From: Gramella jeungdoensis
Lineage (GTDB): Bacteria > Bacteroidota > Bacteroidia > Flavobacteriales > Flavobacteriaceae
Length of the DNA: 64,000 nt
Assembly: GCF_023805255.1 (NCBI RefSeq)
Contig: NZ_JAMSCK010000004.1
Span: forward strand, 62,001-126,000
Reading direction: 5' to 3'
The notes beneath the pieces are model-generated. The model searched no databases and was not told the origin of the DNA. It saw only the letters and a list, made by a program, of their open reading frames with translations. Shown here one piece after another: positions 1 through 9,167 of the stretch (position 1 is the stretch's first letter; each line of letters begins with the position of its first letter). Position numbers and translations under genes: made by a program.

Positions 1-2
1 TA

Positions 3-956
3 AACAAACAGGCAGCATATCTGCTGAATTTTGGATACCAGGGAATGGTTTCTACCATTGATGCCCTTGTTTCCAAGCAGGATGTAATCGTATATGATGT
101 AGATGCACATGCATGTATCATTGATGGTGTAAGATTACACCTGGGACAGAGGTTCACCTACAAGCATAACGATATGGAAAGTATCGAAAAGAACCTTCAG
201 CGTGCTACCAAGATCGCCGAACAGACCGGAGGCGGAATTTTACTTATTTCTGAAGGTGTTTTCGGAATGCGTGGAGAGCAGGGAAAACTTAAGGAGATCG
301 TTGAGCTTAAGAAGAAATATAATTTCAGGTTATTTGTGGATGATGCTCATGGTTTTGGAACCCTTGGTAAAACTGGTGCCGGAGCAGGAGAGGAGCAGGG
401 CGTTCAGGATGAGATAGACGTTTACTTCGCTACTTTCGCCAAATCCCTGGCCAGTACTGGAGCATTTATCGCCGGAGATAAAGAGATTATCGATTATTTA
501 AAATATAACCTTCGTTCACAGATGTTCGCCAAGTCACTGCAAATGCAGCTGGTGGTTGGGGCACTGAAACGCCTTGAAATGCTTAGAACAATGCCAGAGC
601 TTAAAGAAAAGCTTTGGGAAAACGTGAATGCACTTCAAAATGGTTTAAAAGAGCGCGGATTTGATATTGGTACCACTCAAAGTTGTGTGACTCCGGTATA
701 TCTTAAAGGAAGTATTCCTGAAGCTATGGCCTTGGTGAAAGATCTTCGTGAGAATCATGGCGTTTTCTGTTCAATAGTAGTGTATCCCGTAATTCCAAAA
801 GGACTTATCCTTCTAAGAATGATACCTACTGCAACTCATACTTTACAGGATGTTGAAGAAACACTTGACGCGTTTTCAGCGATTCGCGAAAGGCTGGAGA
901 ATGGAACTTATAAAAGACTTTCTGCATCTGTAACAGCAGCCATGTCGAATAAATAA
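3..956 (+). CDS. Alpha-oxoamine synthase, serine palmitoyltransferase-like (5' truncated by window)
   Basis: PLP-dependent enzyme of the alpha-oxoamine synthase family, which condenses an amino acid with an acyl-CoA. The reading frame is open to the left edge, so the N-terminus is missing and the ATG at 45 is internal. Visible marks are the cofactor-site stretch DDAHGFGTLG and the Schiff-base lysine in TFAKSLAS, followed by the usual C-terminal small domain. In Bacteroidota this form usually makes the long-chain base of sphingolipids (serine plus palmitoyl-CoA); a cysteate-using sulfonolipid enzyme, Kbl or BioF would look similar. No biotin or threonine genes are nearby, which favours the lipid role, but the substrate cannot be read from this fragment. 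Confidence 0.85.
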   Translation, partial: NKQAAYLLNFGYQGMVSTIDALVSKQDVIVYDVDAHACIIDGVRLHLGQRFTYKHNDMESIEKNLQRATKIAEQTGGGILLISEGVFGMRGEQGKLKEIVELKKKYNFRLFVDDAHGFGTLGKTGAGAGEEQGVQDEIDVYFATFAKSLASTGAFIAGDKEIIDYLKYNLRSQMFAKSLQMQLVVGALKRLEMLRTMPELKEKLWENVNALQNGLKERGFDIGTTQSCVTPVYLKGSIPEAMALVKDLRENHGVFCSIVVYPVIPKGLILLRMIPTATHTLQDVEETLDAFSAIRERLENGTYKRLSASVTAAMSNK

Positions 957-989
957 TAATATCTGATATAGTAGTAATTACTACTAAAA

Positions 990-1014
990 AGCCCCGCAAT
1001 TTGCGGGGCTTTTT
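990..1014 (+). terminator. Rho-independent terminator after the oxoamine synthase gene
   Basis: The arms 990-999 and 1001-1010 (AGCCCCGCAA / TTGCGGGGCT) are perfect complements and are followed by a run of T. It lies 34 bases after the stop codon. A separate perfect 14-bp palindrome (GTAGTAATTACTAC) sits at 971-984 between the stop and the terminator. Confidence 0.9.
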
Positions 1015-1036
1015 AATTCTTAGATGTTGCTCTTTT

Positions 1037-2008
1037 TTATTTTCCTCCTTCACCATTTTCTTCACCTTTATTCTTCTTTTTCCTTCCAAGCTTTTCACTC
1101 CTTTGCCTTCTTCTGTTTCCTTCATTCGAATCTTCAAGAAATTCATCTATTTTATGGAGATCAAACCTGTAAGAAACTCCGGCTGCTACCTGCCATCTTG
1201 AAGGAGTGTCTTTAAAATTCATGAGGCCCGCAACATCAAATTGTAAGTCTTTACCCACCAGGTAAGCGGCACCGGCTCTAACAAGGTCATCGGCATAAAT
1301 ATCGCTCCAGATACTTTGGTATTCGCCAAAAACAGCGAATTTTTGAGAGATGGCATGGGTTAAAGTTCCCATTAAAATATAAGACCGGTATTCCTCTGAA
1401 AGTTTATCACCAATAAAGTTCATGACCAGTACCCATCGACCCCAGTTATTCTGGGTGATGATAGCCGCTTTAGGGCTGAACTTTCCTTCTCCTTCATACA
1501 GATAAGGATTATCTCCGAAAGAAAAGTTTGCACCTGCATAGAGAGACACCGCGGGTATTAGTTTTTTCCATTTGAAGCGCTGATTCGCTTTCCAGCTGTA
1601 TAAATTAGGTTTATCTTCTTCCAGTTCCTTATAAGGATCAAATATGAGGTATTTCGCTCCTATAGTATTGGCTTTGAAATTCCTGATACTGGACTCATCC
1701 TGGGTTCCAAGAAAATTTCGGGAAATATCCTGGTTTTCGAAAGCCCCCGTAAGGTTGAGTTCAAGATTTTCGAATAGCAATCCGTACCTAAGCTGATAGT
1801 CGATTCCCCAAATATCTGTAGTACTTGCAAAAGCGGAATGTTCATCATTTCCAAAGTAACCCCCTGTCTCAATCTGGATAACACTGGTTCCAACAGCAAA
1901 GGCTCCCTGAGACTGTCCTGGGCGATTGGAATTTATGGTTTCGGTATATTGTGCATGTAGGGTGGTTCCTAGAATAAAAAGAAGGCTAAACAAGGCTGAT
2001 TTGCGCAT
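1037..2008 (-). CDS. Outer-membrane beta-barrel protein, MetA/phenol-pathway transporter-like
   Basis: Predicted outer-membrane channel-like protein of about 323 residues. I chose the ATG at 2008 because it gives a clean signal peptide (MRKSALFSLLFILGTTLHAQ); the frame is open 41 codons further upstream but that extension would bury the signal. The mature part starts with a TETINSNRPGQSQGAF-type segment typical of the Bacteroidota family annotated as transporter (MetA-pathway-like), then alternating aromatic/polar strands consistent with a barrel. The last 30 residues are an unusual Lys/Arg/Glu-rich tail after the final strand. It is divergent from the DUF4834 gene. The substrate is unknown. 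Confidence 0.7.
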   Translation of the reverse strand: MRKSALFSLLFILGTTLHAQYTETINSNRPGQSQGAFAVGTSVIQIETGGYFGNDEHSAFASTTDIWGIDYQLRYGLLFENLELNLTGAFENQDISRNFLGTQDESSIRNFKANTIGAKYLIFDPYKELEEDKPNLYSWKANQRFKWKKLIPAVSLYAGANFSFGDNPYLYEGEGKFSPKAAIITQNNWGRWVLVMNFIGDKLSEEYRSYILMGTLTHAISQKFAVFGEYQSIWSDIYADDLVRAGAAYLVGKDLQFDVAGLMNFKDTPSRWQVAAGVSYRFDLHKIDEFLEDSNEGNRRRQRSEKLGRKKKNKGEENGEGGK

Positions 2009-2092
2009 AATTACTAGCGTTGGTTGTCTCAAATATATAAGTTTTATTATAATTTTATCGTTGAAGCTTTCACGATTGTGAAGGCTTATTTT

Positions 2093-2100
2093 TATTTTTG
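2093..2100 (+). promoter_or_regulatory. Candidate -7 box for the DUF4834 gene
   Basis: TATTTTTG fits the Bacteroidota TAnnTTTG -7 consensus and ends 15 bases before the ATG at 2116. I found no well-spaced -33 TTTG, so this is a partial match. Confidence 0.5.
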
Positions 2101-2115
2101 CAAAAAGCCTGAACA

Positions 2116-2397
2116 ATGTTAGAAGCATCATTTACCGGAGTATTAAAAACGATACTGATCGTTTTGTTAGTATACTTCGGTCTTAAAATATTACTTCGGT
2201 ATTTTGGGCCCATGCTTTTGAAATATTTTATGAAGAGGATGGGCAGGAAATTCGAGCAGCAATTCAATCAGCAGTTTGGTGGACAGCAGCCACAAAATAA
2301 TCGTAAAGGGAAGGTTACCATAGATAAGAAACCCAAATCTGGCCGGAAGTCCAATAAAACAGTTGGTGAATATATCGATTACGAAGAAATTGATTAA
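2116..2397 (+). CDS. Small membrane protein, DUF4834 family
   Basis: A 93-residue protein with one N-terminal transmembrane helix (about residues 9-27) followed by a basic, Gln-rich linker and the C-terminal stretch VGEYIDYEEID. This architecture matches the Bacteroidota DUF4834 family, of unknown function. The C-terminal half is cytoplasmic by the positive-inside rule (KRMGRK after the helix). It sits directly upstream of the YfhO-like gene, with 76 bases between that contain an 8-bp hairpin (2412-2431) lacking a T-run, so co-transcription is possible. Confidence 0.75.
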   Translation: MLEASFTGVLKTILIVLLVYFGLKILLRYFGPMLLKYFMKRMGRKFEQQFNQQFGGQQPQNNRKGKVTIDKKPKSGRKSNKTVGEYIDYEEID

Positions 2398-2473
2398 TTT
2401 CGGATTTTAACAAAGCCTTGGCTAAGGCTTTGCCTTTACACACATTTTGTGATTAAAATCTAAAGTCCGATTA

Positions 2474-4888
2474 ATGGCTAAACTGAAGCAATTCCTACCA
2501 CACCTGTTCGTACTGGCAGGTTTTATCATTTTATCATTATTTTATTTTAATCCTGTTTTACAGGGAAAAGAGATCTTTCAAAGCGATATAGTTCAGTATA
2601 TCGGAATGGCGAAGGAACAGAATGATTTCAGGGCACAAACCGGAGAAGAGCCTTACTGGACCGATGCCGCGTTTGGCGGGATGCCTACTTACCAGCTTGG
2701 AGCCCACTATCCTCACAATTATGTGAAGAAACTGGATAGTCTGTTAAGGTTCCTTCCCAGGCCGGCAGATTATCTTTTCCTGTATTTCATTGGTTTTTAT
2801 ATTCTCCTGCTTTGTTTAAAGCTTGATTATAAACTGGCATTTCTGGGAGCTATAGCTTTTGGATTTTCAACCTATCTCATAATAATACTTGGAGTGGGAC
2901 ACAATGCCAAGGCACATGCCATTGCCTATATGCCAATGGTCCTGGCGGGTATCATCGCTATTTTCCGGAATAGAAATATTTGGAGTTTTTTATTGCTGGC
3001 CGTCGCTATGGCTCTGGAAATACAGGCCAATCACTTCCAGATGACCTATTATCTGCTCCTGCTGGTCATAGTTCTTGGCATCGCTTATTTAATAGATGCT
3101 TACAGAAAAAAACTGCTTCCCCAGTTTTTTAAGTCTGTAGGAATAATGGTGATAGCTGTGATCCTTGCCATTGCCGCCAATGCCACCAATCTTATGGCTA
3201 CCAGCGAATATACTCAATTCAGTACCCGCGGAGATTCGGGGCTTAGCATTCAGCCAGACGGAACTCCAAAGGAAAAATCAGGATTAGGTTTCGATTATAT
3301 TACCGAATACAGTTATGGAATTTTAGAAAGCTTTAATCTGTTCGTACCTCGCTTTATGGGCGGAGGTAGCTCAGAGGATCTCGGGAAGGACTCGCATATC
3401 TATGATGCGATTAGAAAAATGGGAGCTTCTGCCGTACAGGCGGCCGATTTTGCCAAAAATGCACCTACCTACTGGGGCGACCAAACTTATGTTAAGGCAC
3501 CGGCTTATATTGGTGCTGCCGTAATATTTCTATTTGTTTTCGCTTTATTCCTAGTAAGAGGTAGGTTAAAATGGTGGATCGTAGGTGCAAGTATTCTCGC
3601 ACTGCTTTTAAGCTGGGGTAAGAATTTTGGATTCCTTACCCAATTCTTTATTGATGTTGTGCCCCTGTATAATAAATTTCGAGCGGTTTCTTCAGTTCAG
3701 GTAATTCTTGAGCTCTGCATACCTGTAATGGCTGTTTTTGGCCTTTACAAGCTTTTCAGTGAAAAAGTAAAGGAAGACGAAAAACTATATGCCTTAAAAT
3801 GGTCGGCTATCATTACAGGCGGATTGCTTATTGCATTTCTTCTTTTAAAATCTATTCTTTTCGAATTTGAAGGGGCTAATGATGCTATGTATAGCAAGCA
3901 GTTCGGGTTGGATTTTATGAATGCACTTGAAAAGGACCGTAAAGCTATTTTTACTGCTGATGCGTTACGCTCTTTAATATTCGTTCTGCTTTCCGCCGGG
4001 CTTATCTGGGTTTATCTAAAAGGAAAAATTAACAGGAACATCGTAATTGGTGTATTTGCCATTCTTTTTCTTGTGGATCTGATTGGAGTTGATAGAAGAT
4101 ATGTGAATAATGATGATTTTGTACAGGCAAGGGAAATGGAGTCACCATATCAAATGCAGGAGGCGGATGCGGTAATAATGCAGGATACCACGCATTACCG
4201 GGTCTTTGATGTATCTGGCAATCCGTTCAATACAGGGAGAACTTCTTATTTTCATAATGCCCTGGGTGGATATCATGCGGCTAAACCAGGCAGGATCCAG
4301 GATCTTTATGACTTCTATATTTCCCAGAACAATATGAAAATATTGAACATGCTTAATGTGAAATATTTCATTGTTCCTACCGAAGAGGGTAATCAGGCAC
4401 AGCAAAATCCGAATGCCTATGGAAACGCATGGTTCGTTGAAAATATCAAATGGGTTGATAATCCTGATGAAGAGATCCTTGCCTTAAAGGATGCAGACCT
4501 TAAGAGTACTGCAATCATAAACTCTAAGTTTATGAAAGACGTAAACGAGGATTTTAAGTTTGATCCTAATGCCACGGTAGAATTGTTAAGTCAGCAACCA
4601 AATGAACTGAAATATAAGGTGTCGACTAATTCAGATCAGTTTGTTGTTTTTTCGGAAGCTTATTACCAGCCGGGCTGGCAGGCGTACCTGGATGGAAAAA
4701 AGGTACCTCATGTACAGGCAAATTATGTTTTAAGAGCGATGAACGTTCCCTCTGGTGAACATGAATTAATCTTCAGGTTTGAGCCCGAAGTTATAAATAC
4801 GGGAAGTACAGTTTCACTGATTAGTTCTGTTCTGATTGCTCTGATTCTTATTGGTGGAGTGGGTTATGAACTGAAGAAAAGAAATTGA
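2474..4888 (+). CDS. YfhO-family polytopic membrane protein
   Basis: An 804-residue inner-membrane protein resembling the YfhO family (GT-C-like fold), linked in Firmicutes to glycosylation of surface polymers such as lipoteichoic acid. About a dozen hydrophobic helices fill the first 560 residues. A soluble region with FVVFSEAYYQPGWQAYLDG, a signature of this family, follows near residue 730, and one last helix sits near the C-terminus. The early loop contains DIVQYIGMAKEQ and PYWTDAAFGGMPTY, the conserved extracytoplasmic acidic motif of the family. It is followed 22 bases later by a glycosyltransferase and then a flippase, so a role in building a surface polysaccharide or glycolipid is inferred. 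Confidence 0.8.
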   Translation: MAKLKQFLPHLFVLAGFIILSLFYFNPVLQGKEIFQSDIVQYIGMAKEQNDFRAQTGEEPYWTDAAFGGMPTYQLGAHYPHNYVKKLDSLLRFLPRPADYLFLYFIGFYILLLCLKLDYKLAFLGAIAFGFSTYLIIILGVGHNAKAHAIAYMPMVLAGIIAIFRNRNIWSFLLLAVAMALEIQANHFQMTYYLLLLVIVLGIAYLIDAYRKKLLPQFFKSVGIMVIAVILAIAANATNLMATSEYTQFSTRGDSGLSIQPDGTPKEKSGLGFDYITEYSYGILESFNLFVPRFMGGGSSEDLGKDSHIYDAIRKMGASAVQAADFAKNAPTYWGDQTYVKAPAYIGAAVIFLFVFALFLVRGRLKWWIVGASILALLLSWGKNFGFLTQFFIDVVPLYNKFRAVSSVQVILELCIPVMAVFGLYKLFSEKVKEDEKLYALKWSAIITGGLLIAFLLLKSILFEFEGANDAMYSKQFGLDFMNALEKDRKAIFTADALRSLIFVLLSAGLIWVYLKGKINRNIVIGVFAILFLVDLIGVDRRYVNNDDFVQAREMESPYQMQEADAVIMQDTTHYRVFDVSGNPFNTGRTSYFHNALGGYHAAKPGRIQDLYDFYISQNNMKILNMLNVKYFIVPTEEGNQAQQNPNAYGNAWFVENIKWVDNPDEEILALKDADLKSTAIINSKFMKDVNEDFKFDPNATVELLSQQPNELKYKVSTNSDQFVVFSEAYYQPGWQAYLDGKKVPHVQANYVLRAMNVPSGEHELIFRFEPEVINTGSTVSLISSVLIALILIGGVGYELKKRN

Positions 4889-4910
4889 TTTTCGCCATTC
4901 TTATATCTGA

Positions 4911-6194
4911 ATGAAAAAGGTTCTCATCATAACATATTACTGGCCGCCAGCAGGTGGACCCGGAGTACAGCGCTGGCTCAAATTTGTTAAATATCTTCGT
5001 GATTTTGATGTAGAACCAGTGGTTTATGTGCCGGAGAATCCGAGTTACCCTATCGTAGATGAGAGTTTTCAATCAGAAGTTCCCGAAGGCGTAAAAGTGA
5101 TCAAAAAGAAGATCTTTGAGCCATATTCGATTGCCGGGATTTTTTCCAAAAAAGATACTGAGACAATTAGCTCAGGAATTATATCCAAAGAAGAGAACCA
5201 ATCGGCTCTCCAAAAGGCTATGCTTTATATCAGGGGAAATTATTTTATTCCCGATGCCCGTAAATTCTGGGTGAAACCTTCCTTTAAATTCTTAAGAGAG
5301 GAAATTGCCGAGGATAATTATGATGTCATTATAACAACAGGTCCGCCACATAGTCTGCATTTGATCGGATTGCAATTGAAGCAGAATTTGAATATTAAAT
5401 GGATCGCCGATTTCAGGGACCCGTGGACGCAGATCGGCTATCATGAAAAGCTGAAACTTACCCAAAATTCAAGGAAAAAGCATGAAGAGCTCGAAAAGGA
5501 AGTTTTGAATACGGCTGATCATATTATCACCACAAGTTATACAACCCGAGATGAATTCATTGCTAAGACCACTAAACCAGTAAGTCTCATCACGAATGGT
5601 TTTGATACTGATGTCAATGAAAAACAGCCTGAGAATGATAAGTTTGAATTTGCCCATGTAGGCTCCTTGCTTTCGGAACGAAATCCTATTCATTTATGGA
5701 AAGCTTTAGGCGAATTGATTGAGGAGAATAAGGAATTCGCTGATAGTTTCAGATTAAGGCTGGCCGGAAAGGTGAGCGAGGAGGTCTTGAAAAGTATTGA
5801 TGAAAATGGACTTCAGGAACATTTGGAAAATGAAGGTTATATAAGTCATTCCAAGGCCGTGGCAATTCAGAGATCAGCCTCAGTTCTTTTGCTTATTGAA
5901 ATAGATTCTGAAGAGACCAGAGGTATTATTCCAGGAAAGTTATTTGAGTACCTAGCCTCGAAAAGGCCAATTCTGGCGATCGGGCCTGAGAAATGGGATG
6001 CGGAAAGAATAATTAGGAGTACAGAGGCCGGAGAATGTTTCACTTATGAAAATACAGAGGGGATCAAATCTTATATCCTGAAACAGTTTCAGAGATATAA
6101 GGATAAGGAGTTGATAAGCACATCTCATGATATTTCAGAATATTACAGAAAGAATTTAACTGAAAAACTGGCTAATCTGATAAAGAAAATGTAA
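4911..6194 (+). CDS. GT-B glycosyltransferase (GT4-like)
   Basis: A 427-residue cytoplasmic glycosyltransferase. The N-terminal Rossmann domain opens with ITYYWPPAGGPGVQRWLKF, the glycine-rich acceptor-side loop of this group. The C-terminal domain has FAHVGSLLSERNP and the nucleotide-sugar site region IPGKLFEYLASKRPILAIG, where the Glu of KLFEYLA corresponds to the second Glu of the E-x7-E motif. No membrane segment is seen. The stop codon abuts the flippase start codon (no gap), so translation is probably coupled. The sugar donor cannot be told. Confidence 0.85.
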   Translation: MKKVLIITYYWPPAGGPGVQRWLKFVKYLRDFDVEPVVYVPENPSYPIVDESFQSEVPEGVKVIKKKIFEPYSIAGIFSKKDTETISSGIISKEENQSALQKAMLYIRGNYFIPDARKFWVKPSFKFLREEIAEDNYDVIITTGPPHSLHLIGLQLKQNLNIKWIADFRDPWTQIGYHEKLKLTQNSRKKHEELEKEVLNTADHIITTSYTTRDEFIAKTTKPVSLITNGFDTDVNEKQPENDKFEFAHVGSLLSERNPIHLWKALGELIEENKEFADSFRLRLAGKVSEEVLKSIDENGLQEHLENEGYISHSKAVAIQRSASVLLLIEIDSEETRGIIPGKLFEYLASKRPILAIGPEKWDAERIIRSTEAGECFTYENTEGIKSYILKQFQRYKDKELISTSHDISEYYRKNLTEKLANLIKKM

Positions 6195-7652
6195 ATGGGG
6201 ATAATCATAAACCAATCCTTTAAGAACATGGTGACCACCTATATCGGTTTTGGTATAGGAGCGGTGAATACCTTGTTCCTGTTTACCTATTTTCTTGAAA
6301 AGGAATATTACGGACTGGTTAGTTTTTTGCTCTCAGCCGCGAATCTTATCTGGCCATTTCTGGTTTTTGGGGTTCACAGTACACTTATAAAATTCTTTAC
6401 TTCATATCGAACAAGAGGAGATCAGGATCGTTTACTGAATCTGGTTCTTGTTATCCCTGCAATAGCAGCAGTGGTCATGGGGAGTCTAGGGCTTGTCTTT
6501 TATGGGTATCTATTAGATTATTTTGAAGGAGAGAACGACCTTGTGCAGCCTTACGTTTGGCTGATATTTCTCATTGCCCTGGCCACGGCTTATTTTGAAG
6601 TGTTTTTTTCATGGTCCAAGATCTATTACAAAAGCACTTTTGGAAATATGATGAAAGAAGTATTCCATAGGCTTTGTATTAGTGTGTTACTTTTTGCGGT
6701 CTATTTTAAGCTTATAAATGTAGAGTTCTTTATTTATGGAGTATCTGGGGTGTTCGTCACCAGGACCATTTTAATGGCTATGTATGCATTTTCCCTGCAT
6801 AGGCCTAGATCGGCCTTTAAATTCCCTAAAAACCTTTCTCCGGTTCTTAAATACTCTTCTCTTATCCTTTTAGCTGCTTCGGTGGCTACCGTTCTACTGG
6901 ATCTGGATAAGGTGATGATCGAACATTACCTGCCTATAGAAAATGTAGCCATCTATGGAATTGCTGTTTATATCGCTACGGTAATTTCGGTGCCTCAAAA
7001 AGCCATGCATCAGATTACCCATCCGCTAACTGCTGAAATGCTAAATAATAAAGATAAGGCCGGACTTAAAGATATTTATGAAAAAAGTTCATTGAACCTT
7101 CTCATTGTAAGTGGATTGATATTTATACTTATTATTACCAATATAAACTCACTGTATGAGCTGATCCCTGATGAATACAGCATAAGCATTCTGGTAGTTT
7201 TATTAATATCCCTGGTTAAATTGTATGACAATTTCCTGGGCAACAATAACAGTATCCTTTTTAATTCAGATTATTACCGTCTTGTTCTTGGAGTTGGAGT
7301 TTTCCTGGTAGTGGTCGCTTTTGTTCTAAACCTGATATTTATTCCCGAATTCGGAATTGAAGGTGCTGCCTTGGCAAGTTTCATTGCTTTTTCGCTTTAT
7401 AACAGTTCAAAGATCTTTATAGTTTTTAAGAAATTTAAAATCCATCCTTTTACTACCAATAGCTGGTGGGTATTTCTTTTAACTGCAATTTTGGGATTTG
7501 GATTTTATCTGTGGGATTTTTCTTTCCATCCGATACTGGATATTATTTTGAAAGGAGGGCTTACAACGATTCTATATGTTTTCCTGGTATACCGTTTTAG
7601 GTTTTCGAACGATATTAATAATTTAATAGACCGGTTGATAGGCAGGGTTTAA
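6195..7652 (+). CDS. Oligosaccharide flippase / polysaccharide biosynthesis protein (Wzx-like, MOP superfamily)
   Basis: A 485-residue polytopic protein with about 14 hydrophobic segments and no large soluble domain. It begins INQSFKNMVTTYIGFGIGAVNTLFLF, the typical first helix of the MOP-superfamily flippases that move lipid-linked glycans across the inner membrane. Its start codon directly follows the glycosyltransferase stop, making a YfhO / glycosyltransferase / flippase unit. A strong GC hairpin follows the stop. Partner Wzy or ligase genes are not in the window. Confidence 0.85.
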   Translation: MGIIINQSFKNMVTTYIGFGIGAVNTLFLFTYFLEKEYYGLVSFLLSAANLIWPFLVFGVHSTLIKFFTSYRTRGDQDRLLNLVLVIPAIAAVVMGSLGLVFYGYLLDYFEGENDLVQPYVWLIFLIALATAYFEVFFSWSKIYYKSTFGNMMKEVFHRLCISVLLFAVYFKLINVEFFIYGVSGVFVTRTILMAMYAFSLHRPRSAFKFPKNLSPVLKYSSLILLAASVATVLLDLDKVMIEHYLPIENVAIYGIAVYIATVISVPQKAMHQITHPLTAEMLNNKDKAGLKDIYEKSSLNLLIVSGLIFILIITNINSLYELIPDEYSISILVVLLISLVKLYDNFLGNNNSILFNSDYYRLVLGVGVFLVVVAFVLNLIFIPEFGIEGAALASFIAFSLYNSSKIFIVFKKFKIHPFTTNSWWVFLLTAILGFGFYLWDFSFHPILDIILKGGLTTILYVFLVYRFRFSNDINNLIDRLIGRV

Positions 7653-7658
7653 GAACGA

Positions 7659-7694
7659 GAAAACCCCATCAGCAAGGGTGCGTCAGGGGTTTTC
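7659..7694. terminator. GC hairpin between convergent genes, likely bidirectional terminator
   Basis: GAAAACCCC (7659-7667) pairs with GGGGTTTTC (7686-7694) around an 18-base loop. It lies 6 bases after the flippase stop and 45 bases beyond the end of the minus-strand gene that stops at 7740. There is no long T-run on the plus side, but the T-rich arm itself may serve. Confidence 0.6.
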
Positions 7695-7739
7695 CAACTA
7701 ACCAACCAAAAAATTAAATTATGAACTTGTCATCTATAA

Positions 7740-9038
7740 TTATTCTTTCATATTTCGTGCCGAACTTCTTGATCTTGAGGAATTTTTTGATCTAATTGCT
7801 CCAGATCTTGATGTCCCGGAAGAAGATCTGCTTCTAACTGAAGTGCTTCTCTGCGTACTTTGACGTTGTACCGAAGGTTTCCTTTCAGAACTTCTCGATG
7901 ATCTTTCAATAGACCTGCTTCTATTGATTCTTGAAGATCGTTCTACTTTTGAGCTATTTCTTGTTGTATTAACACTTCTTCCGGTATTTCGGTTTGGTGT
8001 TCTAACCGATCTTTGCTCAAAAGATCTTTCCTTTTTCTGGGCACTTTCAATGCCTGACGATCTTCCTCTTGAGTTTGTGCTTCTTTCGGTTCTGGAACTA
8101 TATACTTTGTTTCGGTCATTATCATTTCGGCTAATAGCTCTTCTTTCATTTCTTTCGGAATAGGACCTAGCTCTGCTATCGTCCTTTCGGCTTATGGCTT
8201 TTCTGTCAGAATAAGACCTGGTTCTATCATTGTTCCGGGAAGACCTTACAGATTTATTTCTGTCAGAATAAGATTTGTTTCTGGCCACACTCTGCCTTGA
8301 ACGTGCGATATTATCGTTAGATCTTGTACGTACTGGTTTCAAGTCACGTTTACTGGCTGTTTTTGAACCGTAATTATATGATCTCACACGATCGGAAGGC
8401 CTGTAAAAATTCCTTCTTCCGTTATTTTTCACATAGTAGTTATTATATACGGTAACATATTTATTATATGAAATTCGGTGAGGCTGATAATATGCCCTGT
8501 ACGGCCTGTTAAAAACTATACTTACATTCACATTAGGCCGCGAATAATATCTATGCCATGGTCTGTATACATATTGCCTGTTATAGTGATTAATAAAGCC
8601 ACTATAATGAGTATAATGATGGTGATGATCATAATGAATATGCATATTACCTATACGGGATATGCGGCCAAAATTGTTATATCGGATAAATACGTTTCCG
8701 GCCTGTATTATCCTTCCATAATAATCGTAATAAATAGGAACGGTTTCTATCTGGATCACAGCCCCGTAGTCATCATACTGAACATAAGGATCATAATTAT
8801 AACCCGAATTGTAACTGATGTTTACACTAGGAGTTGAGAAATGCACAGAATTTCCTCTTCGAAATTCCGGATTGAAGTAAAAGTCGAATTCACCATTTGG
8901 GTAAACCGCAAATTCAACGCCTCCCTCAATAAAAATAAATGAATCATTATAATAGTTAGTGGTTGGGTTAGAATTTACGGATGCCGATACTGACCATCCA
9001 ATAAATAAGAATGCGAACAAAAAGGTCAGGTTTCTCAT
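7740..9038 (-). CDS. Exported Tyr/His-rich protein with long Ser/Arg low-complexity tail
   Basis: I do not recognise a functional family. Starting at the ATG at 9038 gives 432 residues and a good signal peptide (MRNLTFLFAFLFIGWSVSAS); a start 12 codons upstream is possible but hides it. Residues 20-120 carry repeated YYDYYGRI / IRYNNFGRI / IHYDHHHH units, each ending in an aromatic-Gly-Arg turn and resembling short beta-hairpin repeats. The last 200 residues are dominated by Ser, Arg, Asn and Lys (runs such as SRSSSGTSRSGAIRSKNSSR), giving a strongly basic tail. The composition suggests an exported nucleic-acid-, anion- or polysaccharide-binding protein, but that is inference. Confidence 0.6.
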   Translation of the reverse strand: MRNLTFLFAFLFIGWSVSASVNSNPTTNYYNDSFIFIEGGVEFAVYPNGEFDFYFNPEFRRGNSVHFSTPSVNISYNSGYNYDPYVQYDDYGAVIQIETVPIYYDYYGRIIQAGNVFIRYNNFGRISRIGNMHIHYDHHHHYTHYSGFINHYNRQYVYRPWHRYYSRPNVNVSIVFNRPYRAYYQPHRISYNKYVTVYNNYYVKNNGRRNFYRPSDRVRSYNYGSKTASKRDLKPVRTRSNDNIARSRQSVARNKSYSDRNKSVRSSRNNDRTRSYSDRKAISRKDDSRARSYSERNERRAISRNDNDRNKVYSSRTERSTNSRGRSSGIESAQKKERSFEQRSVRTPNRNTGRSVNTTRNSSKVERSSRINRSRSIERSSRSSERKPSVQRQSTQRSTSVRSRSSSGTSRSGAIRSKNSSRSRSSARNMKE

Positions 9039-9167
9039 GGTAGTAGAGTATTTAATTAAGAACATTTTGCTCAATTAAATACAAAGCACGTGCCAAAGTC
9101 CGTACACAGGGACTTCACCGGTTACCAATCTGGTTGTTTTTAAGTTAAAAACCTGAAAATAAGTTTT

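Noticed and set aside
2412-2431. 8-bp hairpin upstream of the YfhO gene as a terminator
   Set aside because: No T-run follows and the gap is short; it could be only a spacer structure.
7722-7796. 24-codon plus-strand ORF after the flippase
   Set aside because: It overlaps the end of the minus-strand gene and starts in the hairpin's downstream region; too short and not protein-like.
8478-8837. 119-codon plus-strand open frame inside the Tyr/His-rich gene
   Set aside because: Mirror of the biased codons of the real gene (Ile/Val/Met-rich reading of Tyr/Asn/His codons).
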